DNA of 64,000 bases from Diabrotica undecimpunctata (GCF_040954645.1 NC_092807.1:77020021-77084020); one strand, 5' to 3'. Counted from the stretch's first letter, positions 11,601-22,910 are shown. Numbers and translations: made by a program. Notes: generated by a model not told the origin, from the letters alone.

Positions 11601-12050
11601 TATTATAAAAGTTTCGTCTAACATTAGTTAATGTTTCTGGACTAATACCTCTCATTGAATCAGAGATCTTTTCTCTTAATTCTTGGAGAGAATTAGGCCT
11701 ATCGTCTTCAATTCCATATAGCTTGGACTTGATGTATCCCCACATAAAAAAATCACAAGGTGCAAGATCAGGTGATCTTGCAGGCCAAAAAATATCTCCG
11801 TTGCACTTAGTTCCAAATCTGGATTTACCTCCCTTCGTCTACGAACTCCTCTTGGAGTGAACACGGATCCATAAGTAAAAAAATTACGTATAATAGACTG
11901 AATTGTTGATCGTGTTGGAGCCGGCCTAATTGGAAACATATTTACAAATTGTTGTCTAATCATGTTGTCTGATAATCCATTCACATGCCAGGCAACAATT
12001 TGCACTTTTTCCTCGACCGTTAAAACCATTTTCACGAATTGTTTTTTCAA
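11548..12050 (-). pseudogene. Mariner transposase with internal deletion
   Basis: The N-terminal part (from VLTVEEKVQIVAWHVNGLS; NMFPIRPAPTRSTIQSIIRN) is a paired-like helix-turn-helix DNA-binding domain. After RGVRRRREVNPDLELSATEI the frame jumps to the end of the catalytic domain, DFFMWGYIKSKLYGIEDD, and a normal terminus (RNFYNRLGYCSAANGGLFE). The first two catalytic aspartates and their surroundings are absent, so it cannot be active. It resembles the intact protein at 23644-24726 in layout. Confidence 0.8.
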
Positions 12051-12834
12051 TAAAAAGTTTCTGTTTACCGTGCAAAAACACTTCTCGGTATGTTATTATT
12101 TTTGATGGCTTGATGATTTGGTTAGCTGTAAAGCAGGCAGCTGTTCGCGCGCATCCATTACAATGTTGTTAATTGTTTTGAAAATCATTACCTATACAGA
12201 GGAATTGATATAACACTGCGAATTTAGTGATGGATTTGGAATTAAACAGTCTTAACCGGATTATTTTGCAATCACAACTGAAGGCTGTAAAACTGAAATT
12301 GAATTTGAATTATTTTGTATTTCTATTTTTTAACATTGGAATAAGAATAAATTGTAAATAATGAGTTTTTCGAAAACTTTTTACCTAATATGTATCATAT
12401 TTTCTATTATTTTTTGATTGATTAAAACAAACATTTTATCCTTGGTGTGAATTGAACCTCAATCTTCTTGTCACTAGACCACGTCTCTAACTATTACGCC
12501 AATTCCACATACAATAATTGTTTTCGGATCGAAAATACCTACCTTTAGTTTAATCAAATATTTCAGTTAAGTTATTTTTATTATTAAATAAACTTAAAGA
12601 TTTATAATTTAAAATCGCTAATAATTAATGTTTTTTACTATAATATATCTTAATTTATTCAATATTTATTCTAACATCAGAAATTATTAAAATAAAATAT
12701 TTTCGAGGTCATCCGTATAATTATGACTGAAGTGAAATAGCCACGTCAAGAACTAGCTTTATCTCATACTATCTCACAACTTAATCTGTCTTCTATCCTT
12801 TCCGTTATTTTGCCGGGTGGTAAGACACTCATCA

Positions 12835-12837
<3 letters not shown>

Positions 12838-12905
<68 letters not shown>
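12838..12905. repeat. (TA)n microsatellite between two mariners
   Basis: About 33 TA units exactly filling the gap between the ends of the elements at 10437-12837 and 12906-14928. Mariners duplicate TA on insertion, so the microsatellite is a natural target. Confidence 0.95.
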
Positions 12906-12907
<2 letters not shown>

Positions 12908-14928
12908 GTGAACAGCTAAATTATGGAATATCATTATGTCGAGAACCGTCAAGTTTTGAGGGAAATCACGAAACAGGTCGATAATACCCATCTTATAACG
13001 TACATGGAGTAGGGATGACGTCACCGGTGTGGGTATAGTGACATAACCGTTAATTCTTTTAAATAGAAATTGGTATAATGCGACACCTAATTTGAAGGAG
13101 AATTTAATTCTCTATTTAACGACATTACATTTTTAACTAAAATATTTTTTTAAGGGTACAAAAACAATTCTTTTTTAATTTAAATTCAACTAAATTACAA
13201 CTAATGATTTAATTCATAAAGTACTTTAAAGTAACCAAATTATGCATAATAATTATTTTAAATTAAATGTTCAAAATGCCATCCATCGGTTCCTGCCATG
13301 ACTTTCTGAAGTAAATACTTAAAAGAGCAAAAATAAGTAAAAATAATAATGGACACAAAAAGTTATCTCATAAACACTGAAACTTTTGTCAAATGTTAAT
13401 TCAAGCAAGTGATAGTGGCATAGTTACTGTAATATTTATTGACATAAATGTTTTGATTTTGTGAATTCTCATCAGTTGTCAATTGTAATTTTTTACTTTT
13501 GAATACTAATGAGAAACACAACGCATAGAAATATTAATTCTTAGCGGATGCGGAGATAAAAAAAAACACAGAACGAGGTATGCAATTTATTCAACGCAAA
13601 ATATCCAGACATACCCATCAGCCAATCAACAGTAAGTAAAATAGTCCGAAAATTTGGAAAAACTGGGCACAGTAAACATATTCCAAACGCTGGGCGTCCT
13701 AAAATTGAAGACAATGTTTAACTTGATATTTTATTAAATGTACATGACAATCCTCACAGTAGTTCAACACAAATGTGTGAATATGCTGGAGTCTCCCAAC
13801 GATCGGTATTACTTATTAAAAAAATAGAAAAATAGCATCCCTACAAAATTCAACTACATCAGGAATTAAACAACGACGATCCCGATCGCCGGCTTCAATT
13901 TTCGGAAATTATGCAGGATTTATGTATCCGCAATCCACATTTCATCAATCAAATCATTTTTTCCGATGAAGCCACATTTTTTATACATTGTACCGTGAAT
14001 CGTCAAAATTGCAGATATTGGAGTCAAGAAAACCCACATTGGATGACTGAGTCACACATGCAATATCCTCAGAAAGTAAATGTATGGGCAGGGATAATTA
14101 ATGACAGAATCATTGGCCCTTTTTTCTTTGAATAAAATCTAACAGGAGTATGTTATTTAACTTTTTTGAGAAATCAACCTGTCCTTGCTAACATGTATCC
14201 AAATGCCAATAATCCAAATTTACCTAGTGAAAATATCTGGTTTCAACAAGATGAAGCCCCTTCGCATTACGCACGTGAAGTACGTCAATTTTTAAATCAT
14301 TGCTTTTCCAGGAGGTGGATCGGAAGAGGAGGTTTTATAGAGTGGCCAGCAAGGTCGCCAGATCTAACACCTCTAGACTTTTTCCTGTATGGTTACATAA
14401 AATCAAAAGTTTATGTCAATAGACCCCAAAACTTACAGGACTTGAAAGATAGAATTAGGCATGAAATGAGTCTAATTACTCCAGAAGTCATCCGCAATGT
14501 ACTTGATTAATGTGTCCGTAAATTCGCATATTGTCAAGAAACCGATGGATGGCATTTCGAACATTTAATTTAAAATCATTATTATGCATAATTTGGTTAC
14601 TTTAAAGTACATTATGAATTAAATCATTAGTTGTAATTTGGTTGAATATAAATTCAAAAAAATTGTTTTTGTATCCTTAAAAAAATATTTTAGTTAAAAA
14701 TGTAATGTCGAATTAAATTCTCGTTTAAATGAGGTATCGCATTATACCGGTTTCTATTTAAAAAAATTAACGATTACGTCACTACACCTACACCGGAGAC
14801 ATCATCCCTACTCCATGTAAATTATAACATGGATATTTTATAACAAAAATCAACCTGTTTCGGGATTTCCCTCAAAACTCGACGGTTCTCGAAATAATGA
14901 TAATATGCCATAATTTAGCCGTTCACTG
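12906..14928 (+). mobile_element. Mariner-like DD41D element with about 390-bp inverted repeats
   Basis: Ends are CAGTGAACAGCTAAATTATG and its near inverse. The inverted repeats are very long: 12906-13296 pairs with about 14537-14928, with scattered substitutions, and the right arm includes the end of the transposase frame. The central transposase is broken by stops. Length is 2023 bp. It sits against the right side of a TA microsatellite, and its other flank begins TATATA. Confidence 0.85.
13560..14570 (+). pseudogene. Decayed DD41D mariner transposase
   Basis: A helix-turn-helix remnant (KYPDIPISQSTVSKIVRKFG, GRPKIEDN) is followed by catalytic segments FSDEATFFIHCTVNRQNCRY, QYPQKVNVWAGIINDRIIGP, IWFQQDEAPSHYAREVRQFL and ARSPDLTPLDFFLYG. 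The first D lies in FSDEATF, the second in QQDEA and the third in PLDFF; 41 residues separate the last two. At least four in-frame stops (for example after EDNV, KKIEK, FFFE and NVLD) make it inactive. The DD41D spacing is that of the rosa-type mariners. Confidence 0.8.
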
Positions 14929-15256
14929 TATATATTGTTGATTCAAAACATGCACAAAGTTTAAATGACAGAGAAAAAGACGAATGAAAAAAAGGTTATT
15001 TCTACATGTTAAAAAAATTAAATAATGGAATTATATTCATATAAGGTTTTATTTATGTTGAATGACATGGACTTATTTCCGATGTATGGTGAATTGCGAA
15101 ATTTAAAATATTAGGTAGAATTAAATGATGTATGAATAGAAAGTGTTTCGTTTCATAATTCAGGGAAAACCCGTTAGAGATTGTTTTTTAACCATAAAAC
15201 AGCGATTAACCATATTCAGCTATTGTCTTGTAAAAAATGGGAAAGTTTAGAAATTT
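14929..15256. other. Intronic DNA, nothing recognised
   Basis: AT-rich and without recognisable features. It may include the decayed 5' part of the LINE fragment that follows. Confidence 0.4.
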
Positions 15257-16100
15257 ATGCAGATTCTATTGTTGGGTGTGTATGGAAAACACGAAAACTA
15301 TAAATTTGATGATTTAGTTAAAACTAGGAATTGTTTGGCAGACACCCTGGAATCGCTACAAGAATTGGTAAATAGAATTAACGATTATTGCATTAGATAC
15401 GGACTAAAAATAAATAAGAGAAAAACTAAATTTATGATTGTCTCAAAAACGCAACATGGAAATGAAAGATTAATGATAGAGCAAACCCAAATAGAAAAAG
15501 TAGAGACATATAAATATCTGGGAACCTGGGTTGATGACAAAAATGACCAAAGCAGAGAAATCAAAGTCCGAATTGAAACTGCAAGGCAAGCATTTGTGAA
15601 AATGAAGACAATGCTTACCAACAGAGACCTTCAGTTGCATCTCAGATTGAGGGCTCTAATATGTTACATATTTTCTATCTTACTATACGGAATGGAAGCT
15701 TGGACATTGAAGAAACAACACATAAGGAAAATAGAAGCGTTCGAAATGTGGTGTTACAGAAGAATATTAAAAATTCAGTGGGTTCAAAGGATTACCAATG
15801 CTGAGGTACTACGACGTCTAAATATGGAGTTAGAAATTATGAACAGCATAAAAAGAAGAAAACTAGAATATTTGGGTCACATAACCAGAGGAGAAAAATA
15901 TGAGCTGCTGAGAATTATTATGCAAGGAAGGATCCAAGGAAGAAGAAGCATAGGAAGAAGACGCATCTCCTGGCTGAAGAACCTTAGAGAATGGTTTAAC
16001 TGTAGTTCACTACAACTTTTCAGAGCAGCAGCCAACAAAGTGACCATAGCCGTTATGATATCCAACCTCCGATAGGAGATGGAACTTTAAGAAGAAGAAG
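15257..16100 (+). mobile_element. 5'-truncated RTE-like LINE, RT thumb and C-terminal region
   Basis: An open frame of 272 codons begins after the YADD box. It contains CIRYGLKINKRKTKFMIVSK, YKYLGTWVDD, FEMWCYRRILKIQW, RRKLEYLGHITRGEKYELL and GRRRISWLKNLREW, the typical C-terminal order of insect endonuclease-reverse transcriptases. The catalytic RT core and endonuclease are missing. After the stop comes a short 3' end with AAGAAGAAG. The frame is undamaged, which suggests a fairly recent, severely 5'-truncated insertion. Confidence 0.8.
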
Positions 16101-16383
16101 GAATTGTTTGTTTGATATACTAAAAGATTATTGGTTGAAAATAGAAGGAGAAGTTGTATGTTGGATGGGATTTTCTGAAAGCTAAAAGGATCTGAAGCTA
16201 AAAATATTGAATGCTGACAAATTTGAACAGTAGAAGAAAATTTGAGTTTTGCGAATTGAAAGAAATTTTATTTTCGAAAGTATGTAATTACATTTGTCAA
16301 TGTTATTGAATTTTATAAAACCAGTAACTGTATTTAAATCTAGAGTAAATTCCAATAGAGAAGGAGAGAGAGACATAAAGAGA

Positions 16384-16387
16384 AATA

Positions 16388-16425
<38 letters not shown>
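16384..16425. repeat. (GA)n microsatellite
   Basis: About 19 GA units in Nopp140 intron 3, about 150 bp from the donor of exon 3. Confidence 0.9.
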
Positions 16426-16429
<4 letters not shown>

Positions 16430-16568
16430 AACCTAACAATAATTTCTTTTGTGTTATTTTCCACAGCAATTAAAATTATTTAAAAAATAGATACACTCCT
16501 ATTACAGAACATTGAAACAAAGTATATAGAAAGAAAAACAAATATGGCACAGAAACATTTGTATTTAC

Positions 16569-17240
16569 CTTTTTGAGTGTAGATGTGACAGAAACCTTTT
16601 TTAAGGCTCGCTTTTCATCTTCATCATCACTGTCATCTTCTGATGAACTTTCCTTTTTAGTAGAAGTATATTTTTTAGTTACAGGTTGTGGTTTGGAAGC
16701 AGCTTTCTTCGGTTCCTCTTCAGTTGAATCTTCAGAACTACTTACTTCTTTCTTTGTTGTAGATTTGTTTTGTGGAGCTGGAGCAAGTTTTTTGACTTCT
16801 GGTGTTTCTTCTTCACTGGATGTATCATCTGAACTGCTTTTTTTTTTTTGAACATATTTTTTCTGGGTTATAACAGATGCTGGTTTTTTGGGTATGGGTT
16901 TGCTTTCTTCTTCATCACTTGAATCTTCCGAACTGCTTTCTTCTACCTTTCTCGCCACATTAACAGGCTTTCTTGCAAGAGCAACTGCAGATTTTTTCAT
17001 TGGTGGTTTTTCACCTGATGATTCTTCAGATGAACTACTTCCAACTTTCCTCTTCACACCTGTTTGAGCTGGTTCTGCTTTTACTGGTGTGGGATTTACA
17101 GTTTTCTTAGGCGCTTCTTCTTCTGATGAACTATCCTCACTACTACTTTCTCGTTTCTTTTGTGTTTTTGGTGGTAGAATTTTTATCGCTGTTGATTTTG
17201 TAACAGATTTCTTAACTGATTCATGCTCATCAGAGGAATC
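16569..17240 (-). CDS. Nopp140: Nopp140 exon 3, acidic-serine/basic repeats
   Basis: A 672-bp exon of 224 uninterrupted codons, from acceptor TTATTTTAG/GATTCC to donor AAAAAG/GTAAAT. It starts DSSDEHESVKKSVTKSTAIK and holds about six acidic serine blocks (SSSEDSSSEEE, SSSSEESSGE, SSSEDSSDEEE, SSSDDTSSEEE, SSSEDSTEEE, SSSEDDSDDEDE) separated by Lys/Pro/Ala/Val linkers. These blocks are the heavily phosphorylated region that binds snoRNPs in known family members. The upstream join completes an acidic block begun at the end of exon 2 (SSSE/DSSDE), which supports splicing across the 32.5-kb intron. Confidence 0.88.
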
Positions 17241-17739
17241 CTAAAATAAAGTTTAGCCATTATTATTATATTATACCATATTATACTTCTAATGGTATAA
17301 CCAATTCTTAGGAATTGTAAATTATAATTTAGATATTTTGTCTTATATCTCTTTAAAATCTCAGAAGTAATGTAATACAAGAAGTAATAGCTGTATAATA
17401 CATATATATTTCTGACTTAGAGGTCAGAAATATAATTAAACACAACCTTAAAAAGTTTCACTTTATTTTTAATCCTTCATTTAAAAATATAAAAAACGAA
17501 AACAGCTATGTTTCCAAAAACGTTTACAATCCATCGTAAGCGTAACATCCTGGGATTTTTTGCCTTACTTGGAGCTTTACTATATCAATATTCTATAGCG
17601 TAGCGTAAGACTGACCAGCTGTGAGATGAACGGCAGTCTATAAGCCGCGCAGCATATAAACTACACTGAATCATTAAATGGTTGCGTTAGACTGGTAGTG
17701 TTAAAATGTTTTTTTTTACAAAATACGAAATAACTTAAT

Positions 17740-18308
17740 ATGAGCGCTGCTGTGAGGCGTAATTCGTTGATGACTGGTGTTAGCAAAAGAAGCATTTACA
17801 ATATCAAAAGTGGAACGTTGAAATCGCCAAAAATAAACGTAAAAAACGGGTGAGTCAAACTAATTCTAGAATATTCACATCTACCGAAGTTGTATGAAGT
17901 TCTCTATGGAGAATTGTTCATTGTGATTTTTTTATGAAAAATATGCCGCTATACTTAAAGCATATAAATAAGTTAACACAAGGTAATGATCATATACCGC
18001 CGTTGTCTTTTCTACTTTATACAGGCTTCTGAATGAAATCGGATTTGTTTATAAAAAACGTGGCCGAAGAAGCATCATGGCGGAGCGAGATGATTCATGT
18101 CATAATTATTTGAGAACTATACATAGTTTGTGAAGAGACGATTGCAGTATCATATATTTGGACAAATCGTGGATTAATGTTGGCCAATCTGTTAATTACG
18201 AATGGTATGATACCTCTATACAAAACAGTCGCGATGTTTTCCTCAAAGGTTTAAGTACTGATAGCCCCTACCAAACAAGGTGCTCGGTATGTTTTATTGC
18301 ATGCAGGT
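17740..18308 (+). pseudogene. Tc1/mariner-like transposase, N-terminal piece
   Basis: It starts MSAAVRRNSLMTGVSKRSIYN, a helix-turn-helix-like start. Later come LLNEIGFVYKKRGRRSIMAE and IYLDKSWINVGQSVNYEW, matching the block with the first catalytic aspartate (usually YLDE.W.N; here YLDKSWIN), and DVFLKGLSTDSPY. Several stops and frame changes are present. The piece is cut at FIAC by a LINE insertion. Confidence 0.7.
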
Positions 18309-18405
18309 CTGTATCTGTATCTGTAGAGTAGAGAGGGCGAGTTAAGTTTCACAGCACTTAGGCCACTATTGACCCATTGTGCATCCTCCCAGGGAGCTGT
18401 CACCC

Positions 18406-19704
18406 TTAGCTCATTGTCCATCCTGTCATTTCTAGGAAGGTGGACAAGTCACCAGGAGACATCTCTCTTATGTGGGCAGGTGTGGGCCAGGACTCGCCGA
18501 ACGCGTACTCTCGTATTAACGATAACTCTGGGCATTCACATAGGACATGCTCTACAGTTTCGTCTTCTCGTTCACACTTCCTACATAGAGGTATGTCTGC
18601 TAGCCCCAGTGTCTGGAGGTGTTTGCTTAGTTGACAATGACCAGTTAAAAAACCAACTGCCAAACGTAGGTTTTTCCTGGTCATTCCCAAGTACTTCTTA
18701 GATGTTGACTCTTCAAGGTTACTTAGTGTTACCCTGGCAAGTTTACATCCTTTCTCTTCTTCCCATCTTTTTACGGTTTGCGTATGCGAGTGACATTTGA
18801 CAATTTCCGCGATTGTTGTAGTTGACCAACCAAAAAGATCCCCAGGTCCTAAGAGTCTTAGGCCTGCCGCCTTCCTAGCTAATTGGTCAGCAATGCGGTT
18901 GCCTTTATTCCTATTGTGTCCTTTAACCCACCTCAGGATGATGGTATTACCATCCGAAGCTTGAGTTAGTGACTCGTGACACTCCATTATTAAACCTGAT
19001 GTGACACGTGGTCTATTCAAGGTTAGTAGCGCTTGTCTGCTATCTGTGCAGATCATTATAGTTTTACCTGCTATACCTTTTTGTGTTATCTCTTTTGCGG
19101 CTATGGAGATACCAGTCAGTTCTGTCTGAACTACGCTGGCATTTTTGCCCATACCCCACTTTATTCTTAGGTTCAGTGATCTGGAGTATATCCCGCATCC
19201 TGAGCCTTCTTTCATTTTGGAGCCATCGGTGTATATGCAATAGGCATTTGCCACGTTTGTCTCCATATACTGTCCTGTTTCAATTTTGTAGGGTTTGTTA
19301 AAGACAAACTTTGGTTCAATTGAGTCGCAGCCTGCCTGTAGGAGTGGTAACGCATCCAACTCTCCTCGCCAGAAACGAGTTCTCAATTGTTCCATTCCTA
19401 CATCAAGGTTTGCACCAGCTGAGCGTAGTCGCATCATTGTCACTAGCGCCACCTCTTTGACATATATATCTAGAGGCGTGATGCCAATGATCAACTCCAT
19501 TGCAGCAGTTGGTGTTATTTTCATGGCACCTGTTATATTTATGCAAGCCATCCGCTGAATATGGTTTAGTTTGTTAATCGCTGTTGCCTGTAGCACTTTT
19601 GGTACCCAAGCAATAGCTCCGTAAGTTAGCATTGGCCTAATGACAGCGGTGTAGACCCAGGCGATCACCCTGGGCGTGAGGCCCCAGGTGCGTCCGACCG
19701 TTCG
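18406..19704 (-). CDS. LINE RNase H domain and C-terminus
   Basis: Starts in the post-RT region (LTPRVIAWVYTAVIRPMLTY), then an RNase H domain: CIYTDGSKMKEGSGCGIY (first Asp), VQTELTGISIAAKEI (Glu), MICTDSRQALLTL (second Asp) and RWVKGHNRNKGNRIADQLAR (His/Asp). The end has a C2HC-like motif, CRKCEREDETVEHVLCECPE. All RNase H catalytic residues are visible. It is separated from the RT by one in-frame stop, so translation as part of the polyprotein is blocked. Confidence 0.85.
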   Translation of the reverse strand, partial: RTVGRTWGLTPRVIAWVYTAVIRPMLTYGAIAWVPKVLQATAINKLNHIQRMACINITGAMKITPTAAMELIIGITPLDIYVKEVALVTMMRLRSAGANLDVGMEQLRTRFWRGELDALPLLQAGCDSIEPKFVFNKPYKIETGQYMETNVANAYCIYTDGSKMKEGSGCGIYSRSLNLRIKWGMGKNASVVQTELTGISIAAKEITQKGIAGKTIMICTDSRQALLTLNRPRVTSGLIMECHESLTQASDGNTIILRWVKGHNRNKGNRIADQLARKAAGLRLLGPGDLFGWSTTTIAEIVKCHSHTQTVKRWEEEKGCKLARVTLSNLEESTSKKYLGMTRKNLRLAVGFLTGHCQLSKHLQTLGLADIPLCRKCEREDETVEHVLCECPELSLIREYAFGESWPTPAHIREMSPGDLSTFLEMTGWTMS

Positions 19705-19707
19705 TCG

Positions 19708-20598
19708 TCACTGCTCATAGGCAATATATGCTCTTTTAGCTCTACCATCTAAGTGTGAGTTCCATGTTAACTTCTTGTCAAGGGTAATACCAAGGTACTT
19801 CACCTCGTCAGAAAAATTTAGACTGTAGTTTAGAATCCTTGGGGGTATTAAGTCCGTGATTCTTCTTTTCCTGGTAAAGAGGACCATCTCTGTTTTCTTT
19901 GGATTTATAGATAGTGAGTGTTCCTTGCACCATGTTTCTATTAGTCGGAGAGCAACTTGTGATCTCTCACATAGTGTGTTCTCAAACTTACCGCTTTGCA
20001 GGACAGCAATATCGTCTGCATAGGCTATTGTGTAGAAAACGTTGCTGCTGAGTTGGTCAACCAGGGTATCTAGAACTATGTTCCAGAGTAGTGGTGATAG
20101 CAACCCTCCCTGTGGACAGCCCCTCGTAAGCATGCCTCTAACAGAAACGTCTTCTACATTTATGCTTATTGCTCTATTAGAGAGCATACTGAATATCCAT
20201 TCGCTTATGGCCAGGGGAACATTCCTGACGTTGAGCTGCTGGGTGATAGTTGGGAATGTGGTTTTATCAAACGCTCCCTCAATGTCTATGAATATACCTA
20301 GGGTGGATTCTTTATTATCCAGCGATCTTTCAATTCTTCCCACTACATCATGCAGTGCAGAATCGGTAGATCTTCCCGAAGTATATGCATGTTGATTTGG
20401 GTGAAGTGGGTTATGGACCAGAACTTCATCCCTTATGTACCTCTCGCATAGCCTTTCCATCGTTTTCAACAGAAAGGATGTTAGGCTAATTGGTCGGAAA
20501 GCCTTTGGTAGGGTGTAGTCCATCCTACCTGGTTTTGGTATGAAGACCACATGTACCTCTCTCCACTTCCTAGGAATATATCTCAGAACCAAAGAGGC
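19708..20598 (-). pseudogene. LINE reverse transcriptase (5'-truncated)
   Basis: RT motifs appear in order: VVFIPKPGRMDY, AFRPISLTSFLLKTMERL, DIEGAFDKT (first catalytic Asp region), RGCPQGGLLSPLLWN and IAYADDIAVLQSG (catalytic YADD), then LGITLDKKLTWNSH. The frame ends at a TGA (19705-19707) after AYIAYEQ; the same frame carries on immediately with RRTVGRTWGLTP. The usual residue here in relatives is Cys, so a single nonsense mutation separates the RT from the RNase H part. Confidence 0.85.
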
Positions 20599-20911
20599 TT
20601 GCATGCAGGTTATTCAGGAGGTTTCCTTCCTGGCCCACAGTGTGCTCTTATGGCAAAGGTAAATGATAAGATTATCACGATGAAATGGATGCCACATATT
20701 TTGAGTCGTGGTTTAAAGAGGCGTTAATACCAAATTTACCAAATAATGGTCGCAGCAATTCAATTCACAATTCCTGGAATAAAGCATATAATCGAGGAAT
20801 GTCTAGTAGAAAGAAACATTGTTTTTTCGATCGATACATAAGTATAATCTTGATGAACGTGTTGCACAACATGTTACTATTTTAAGGCTTCCTCCGTATC
20901 ATTGCGAATTA
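20599..20911 (+). pseudogene. Tc1/mariner-like transposase, middle piece
   Basis: Continues the transposase after the LINE: GFLPG, then MDATYFESWFKEALIPNLPN, which matches the family's ..M....F..WF...L.PNLP block, and, after frame changes, LRLPPYHCEL. It stops where the CR1/Jockey-group LINE is inserted (AATTA at 20907-20911). The expected catalytic Asp block near IVMDNASYHS is degenerate. Confidence 0.65.
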
Positions 20912-21026
20912 TTTATTTATTAGCAATAGTACAGTGTAAATACAAATACTAGACAATAAATCACATTTCAGTAATAGAATAGTAGTAAAAATTAACAATA
21001 ATTTAGTTTCTTTTACACCTCCTTAA

Positions 21027-22366
21027 CCCTTTAATCGGCAAGATAGAAATAGCAGATTTTAAGTTTCAGGAATTTTGGTTTTAGGGTAATTTGGGTGTGG
21101 GAAAAATTAATCTAAGGTCAGTTTGGCGATATTGGGTCTGTGTGGGGTCATCAGCTCAATAAATGGTAGACCGTCTACAGACGGTCTTGTCGTTCAGAAG
21201 GAAAATTTATGAAACCACCATAATTTATTAGTTGCACGAAATTAATATTTTTATTGAAAAAAAATTACAAGTAAATAAACAAAAAGGTATCAGACTTTGG
21301 TGTGATACTATGTGAAGCAATTTTTACCTTTCCTGTTGGAGGAATAAAGGTTGCACTTGGTGAAAAAGGAATGAGTGTCAGACTTTATACACAGTTTGCA
21401 CGACTTTTACGATTCCCATTCAGGCCAATGATTTAATCCGCCGTATCTTACACTATCCACCTGAAGAACAGCTCGTCTACCGGCGGCAGAACTACTAGAC
21501 GGCTGTGGAACGGACGATGGTCGTCCAACAGGACGTTTTTCAGTAGTAGCACACAGCTCTTTAGCAATTTTCCATCGAAATTGTTGCGTCGTTATGTCCT
21601 TGTCTTTCACCTTCATCGGAGACATTCCGATTTTTCTCGACATTTACGCATCGATAAAGACCGAAGACATTGGTAATCGCCATTTCCAGTAGATGGTAAA
21701 AAATTCTGGTGGCCATGTCCATTCTTTTGATAATAAGTCCATTTTGACCCATATATGAATCCATGAGGTCTACACCTCCCATGTGGGAGTTATATTCTCA
21801 AATGATTTGTACAACCTCGTTTACATGTAAGTACACTGAACGTTGACGCCACAGAATATTCTTCCATTCCTGTGAAACCTTTGCAATATTTTTTTACGCT
21901 GAAAGAAAAAATAATCAGTAGATCTCATTTTTTTTTATTCATAATATGTACAGACCTCTTCAAGTGAAGCCACCTACTGATGGTACTACTGGCCTTCATT
22001 AAATGCGCGATATTTCAAATCCACTGTTTATTTCCTCAATACACAGTAGTAAATCAATAAATATACCTAATAACTACTCATCACAAAAATTTTCATGTTT
22101 ATTTCTCAACTAGAAAGTACTTTTTTAAAATTCATTGTTGTTACCCGTAACACAAATAATTTTAGCGTCTCAATCATACGAATGTCTCGACACAAATGCC
22201 AGCTACTGTAAATCAACTAAAGCTAGAGTGTTCAAACTGGTACCGTTTGTTTCGTATTTTCAGTACCTACAAATGGTTTTGTCGTTCAGCTCGATTACAC
22301 ACGTTATTAAAAAAATACTTAGGTTAGAGTAAAGACCGTCTGTAGACGGTCTTGCCGATTAAAGGG
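21027..22366 (-). mobile_element. piggyBac-like deletion derivative
   Basis: Flanked by TTAA on both sides (21023-21026 and 22367-22370). Ends are CCCTTTAATCGGCAAGA and its perfect 17-bp inverse. A second motif, the palindrome GACCGTCTACAGACGGTC, lies near each end (about 21169 and 22333) in near-identical form. Inside, on the minus strand, is only the C-terminal part of a piggyBac transposase. Length is 1340 bp. It is inserted in the 3' UTR of the CR1/Jockey-group LINE. Confidence 0.9.
21407..21782 (-). pseudogene. piggyBac transposase C-terminal remnant
   Basis: MGGVDLMDSYMGQNGLIIKR and ATRIFYHLLEMAITNVFGLY are conserved piggyBac blocks (GGVD..D...). After a frameshift comes FRWKIAKELC and a Pro/Ser-rich end with RPVGRPSSVPQ, where relatives have a linker before a cysteine-rich finger. 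That finger is absent, as are the first catalytic aspartates. Inactive. Confidence 0.8.
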
Positions 22367-22910
22367 TTAACACTTAATCCTACTGCTAACCGTTTTGACA
22401 CACAATGATATCTAGGATATTGTGAGTGTGTCATTTCCTATATCATTTACAATTAACTAATGAGGTTTTTATCAATCATTTAACAAAAAATAATAAAAAC
22501 AATATAAATTAAACATACAATTTTTCTAATAAAATTAAACTAAAAGTAATTTTTTGTTTTAAATAATTCCCTATTTTATGTTGTCTCTAATCCATTTAAA
22601 GATTTCTTTTTTTACTGTATGGTAAGGTTTTGCCCTAATATTCTGTGGTAACTTATTAAATAATTTTGGTCCTACAGTATATACAGTGTAGGTAAAACTT
22701 TATGGTCGGTATGGTAGAATTTAACAGGATATCTAACACAGATATAAAATCATATTTTCAGCGAATAGACAAAGAAAACTAATATATTACCCCTTGGTCT
22801 CCCCTCCCCATTTTTTAGACACGCCCATTAACGAACGTCTTGCGAATTTCCGATCCAGCTTAGCTTATACGCGACAGGGTTCCCTTATTACATATTTGAA
22901 TTAAAACATT

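Larger units (their letters stand above)
10437..12837 (-). mobile_element. Mariner-like element (DD41D-type relative), internally rearranged
   Basis: Both ends carry the inverted repeat CAGTGATGAGTGTCTTACCA (26 bp perfect, similarity continuing to about 80 bp), directly flanked by TA. The minus strand carries a broken transposase: the N-terminal helix-turn-helix part (11676-12050) and the C-terminal part ending GGLFEHLL (11548-11745), with the catalytic middle missing. Between the transposase end and the left terminus is a duplicated module of about 330 bp (10890-11215 and 11285-11600). Total length is 2401 bp. Confidence 0.85.
18309..20598 (-). mobile_element. LINE with RNase H domain (LOA/I-like), 5'-truncated
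   Basis: A perfect 12-bp target duplication TTGCATGCAGGT (18297-18308 and 20599-20610) flanks it. The minus strand encodes an RT (19708-20604) followed by an RNase H domain and C-terminal Cys/His motif (18406-19668). The 5' part of the RT and the endonuclease are missing. Its insertion split the mariner-like transposase inside the catalytic region. Confidence 0.9.

Noticed and set aside
16573..16851. Ser/Phe-rich plus-strand frame opposite Nopp140 exon 3
   Set aside because: Antisense shadow of the acidic-serine repeats.
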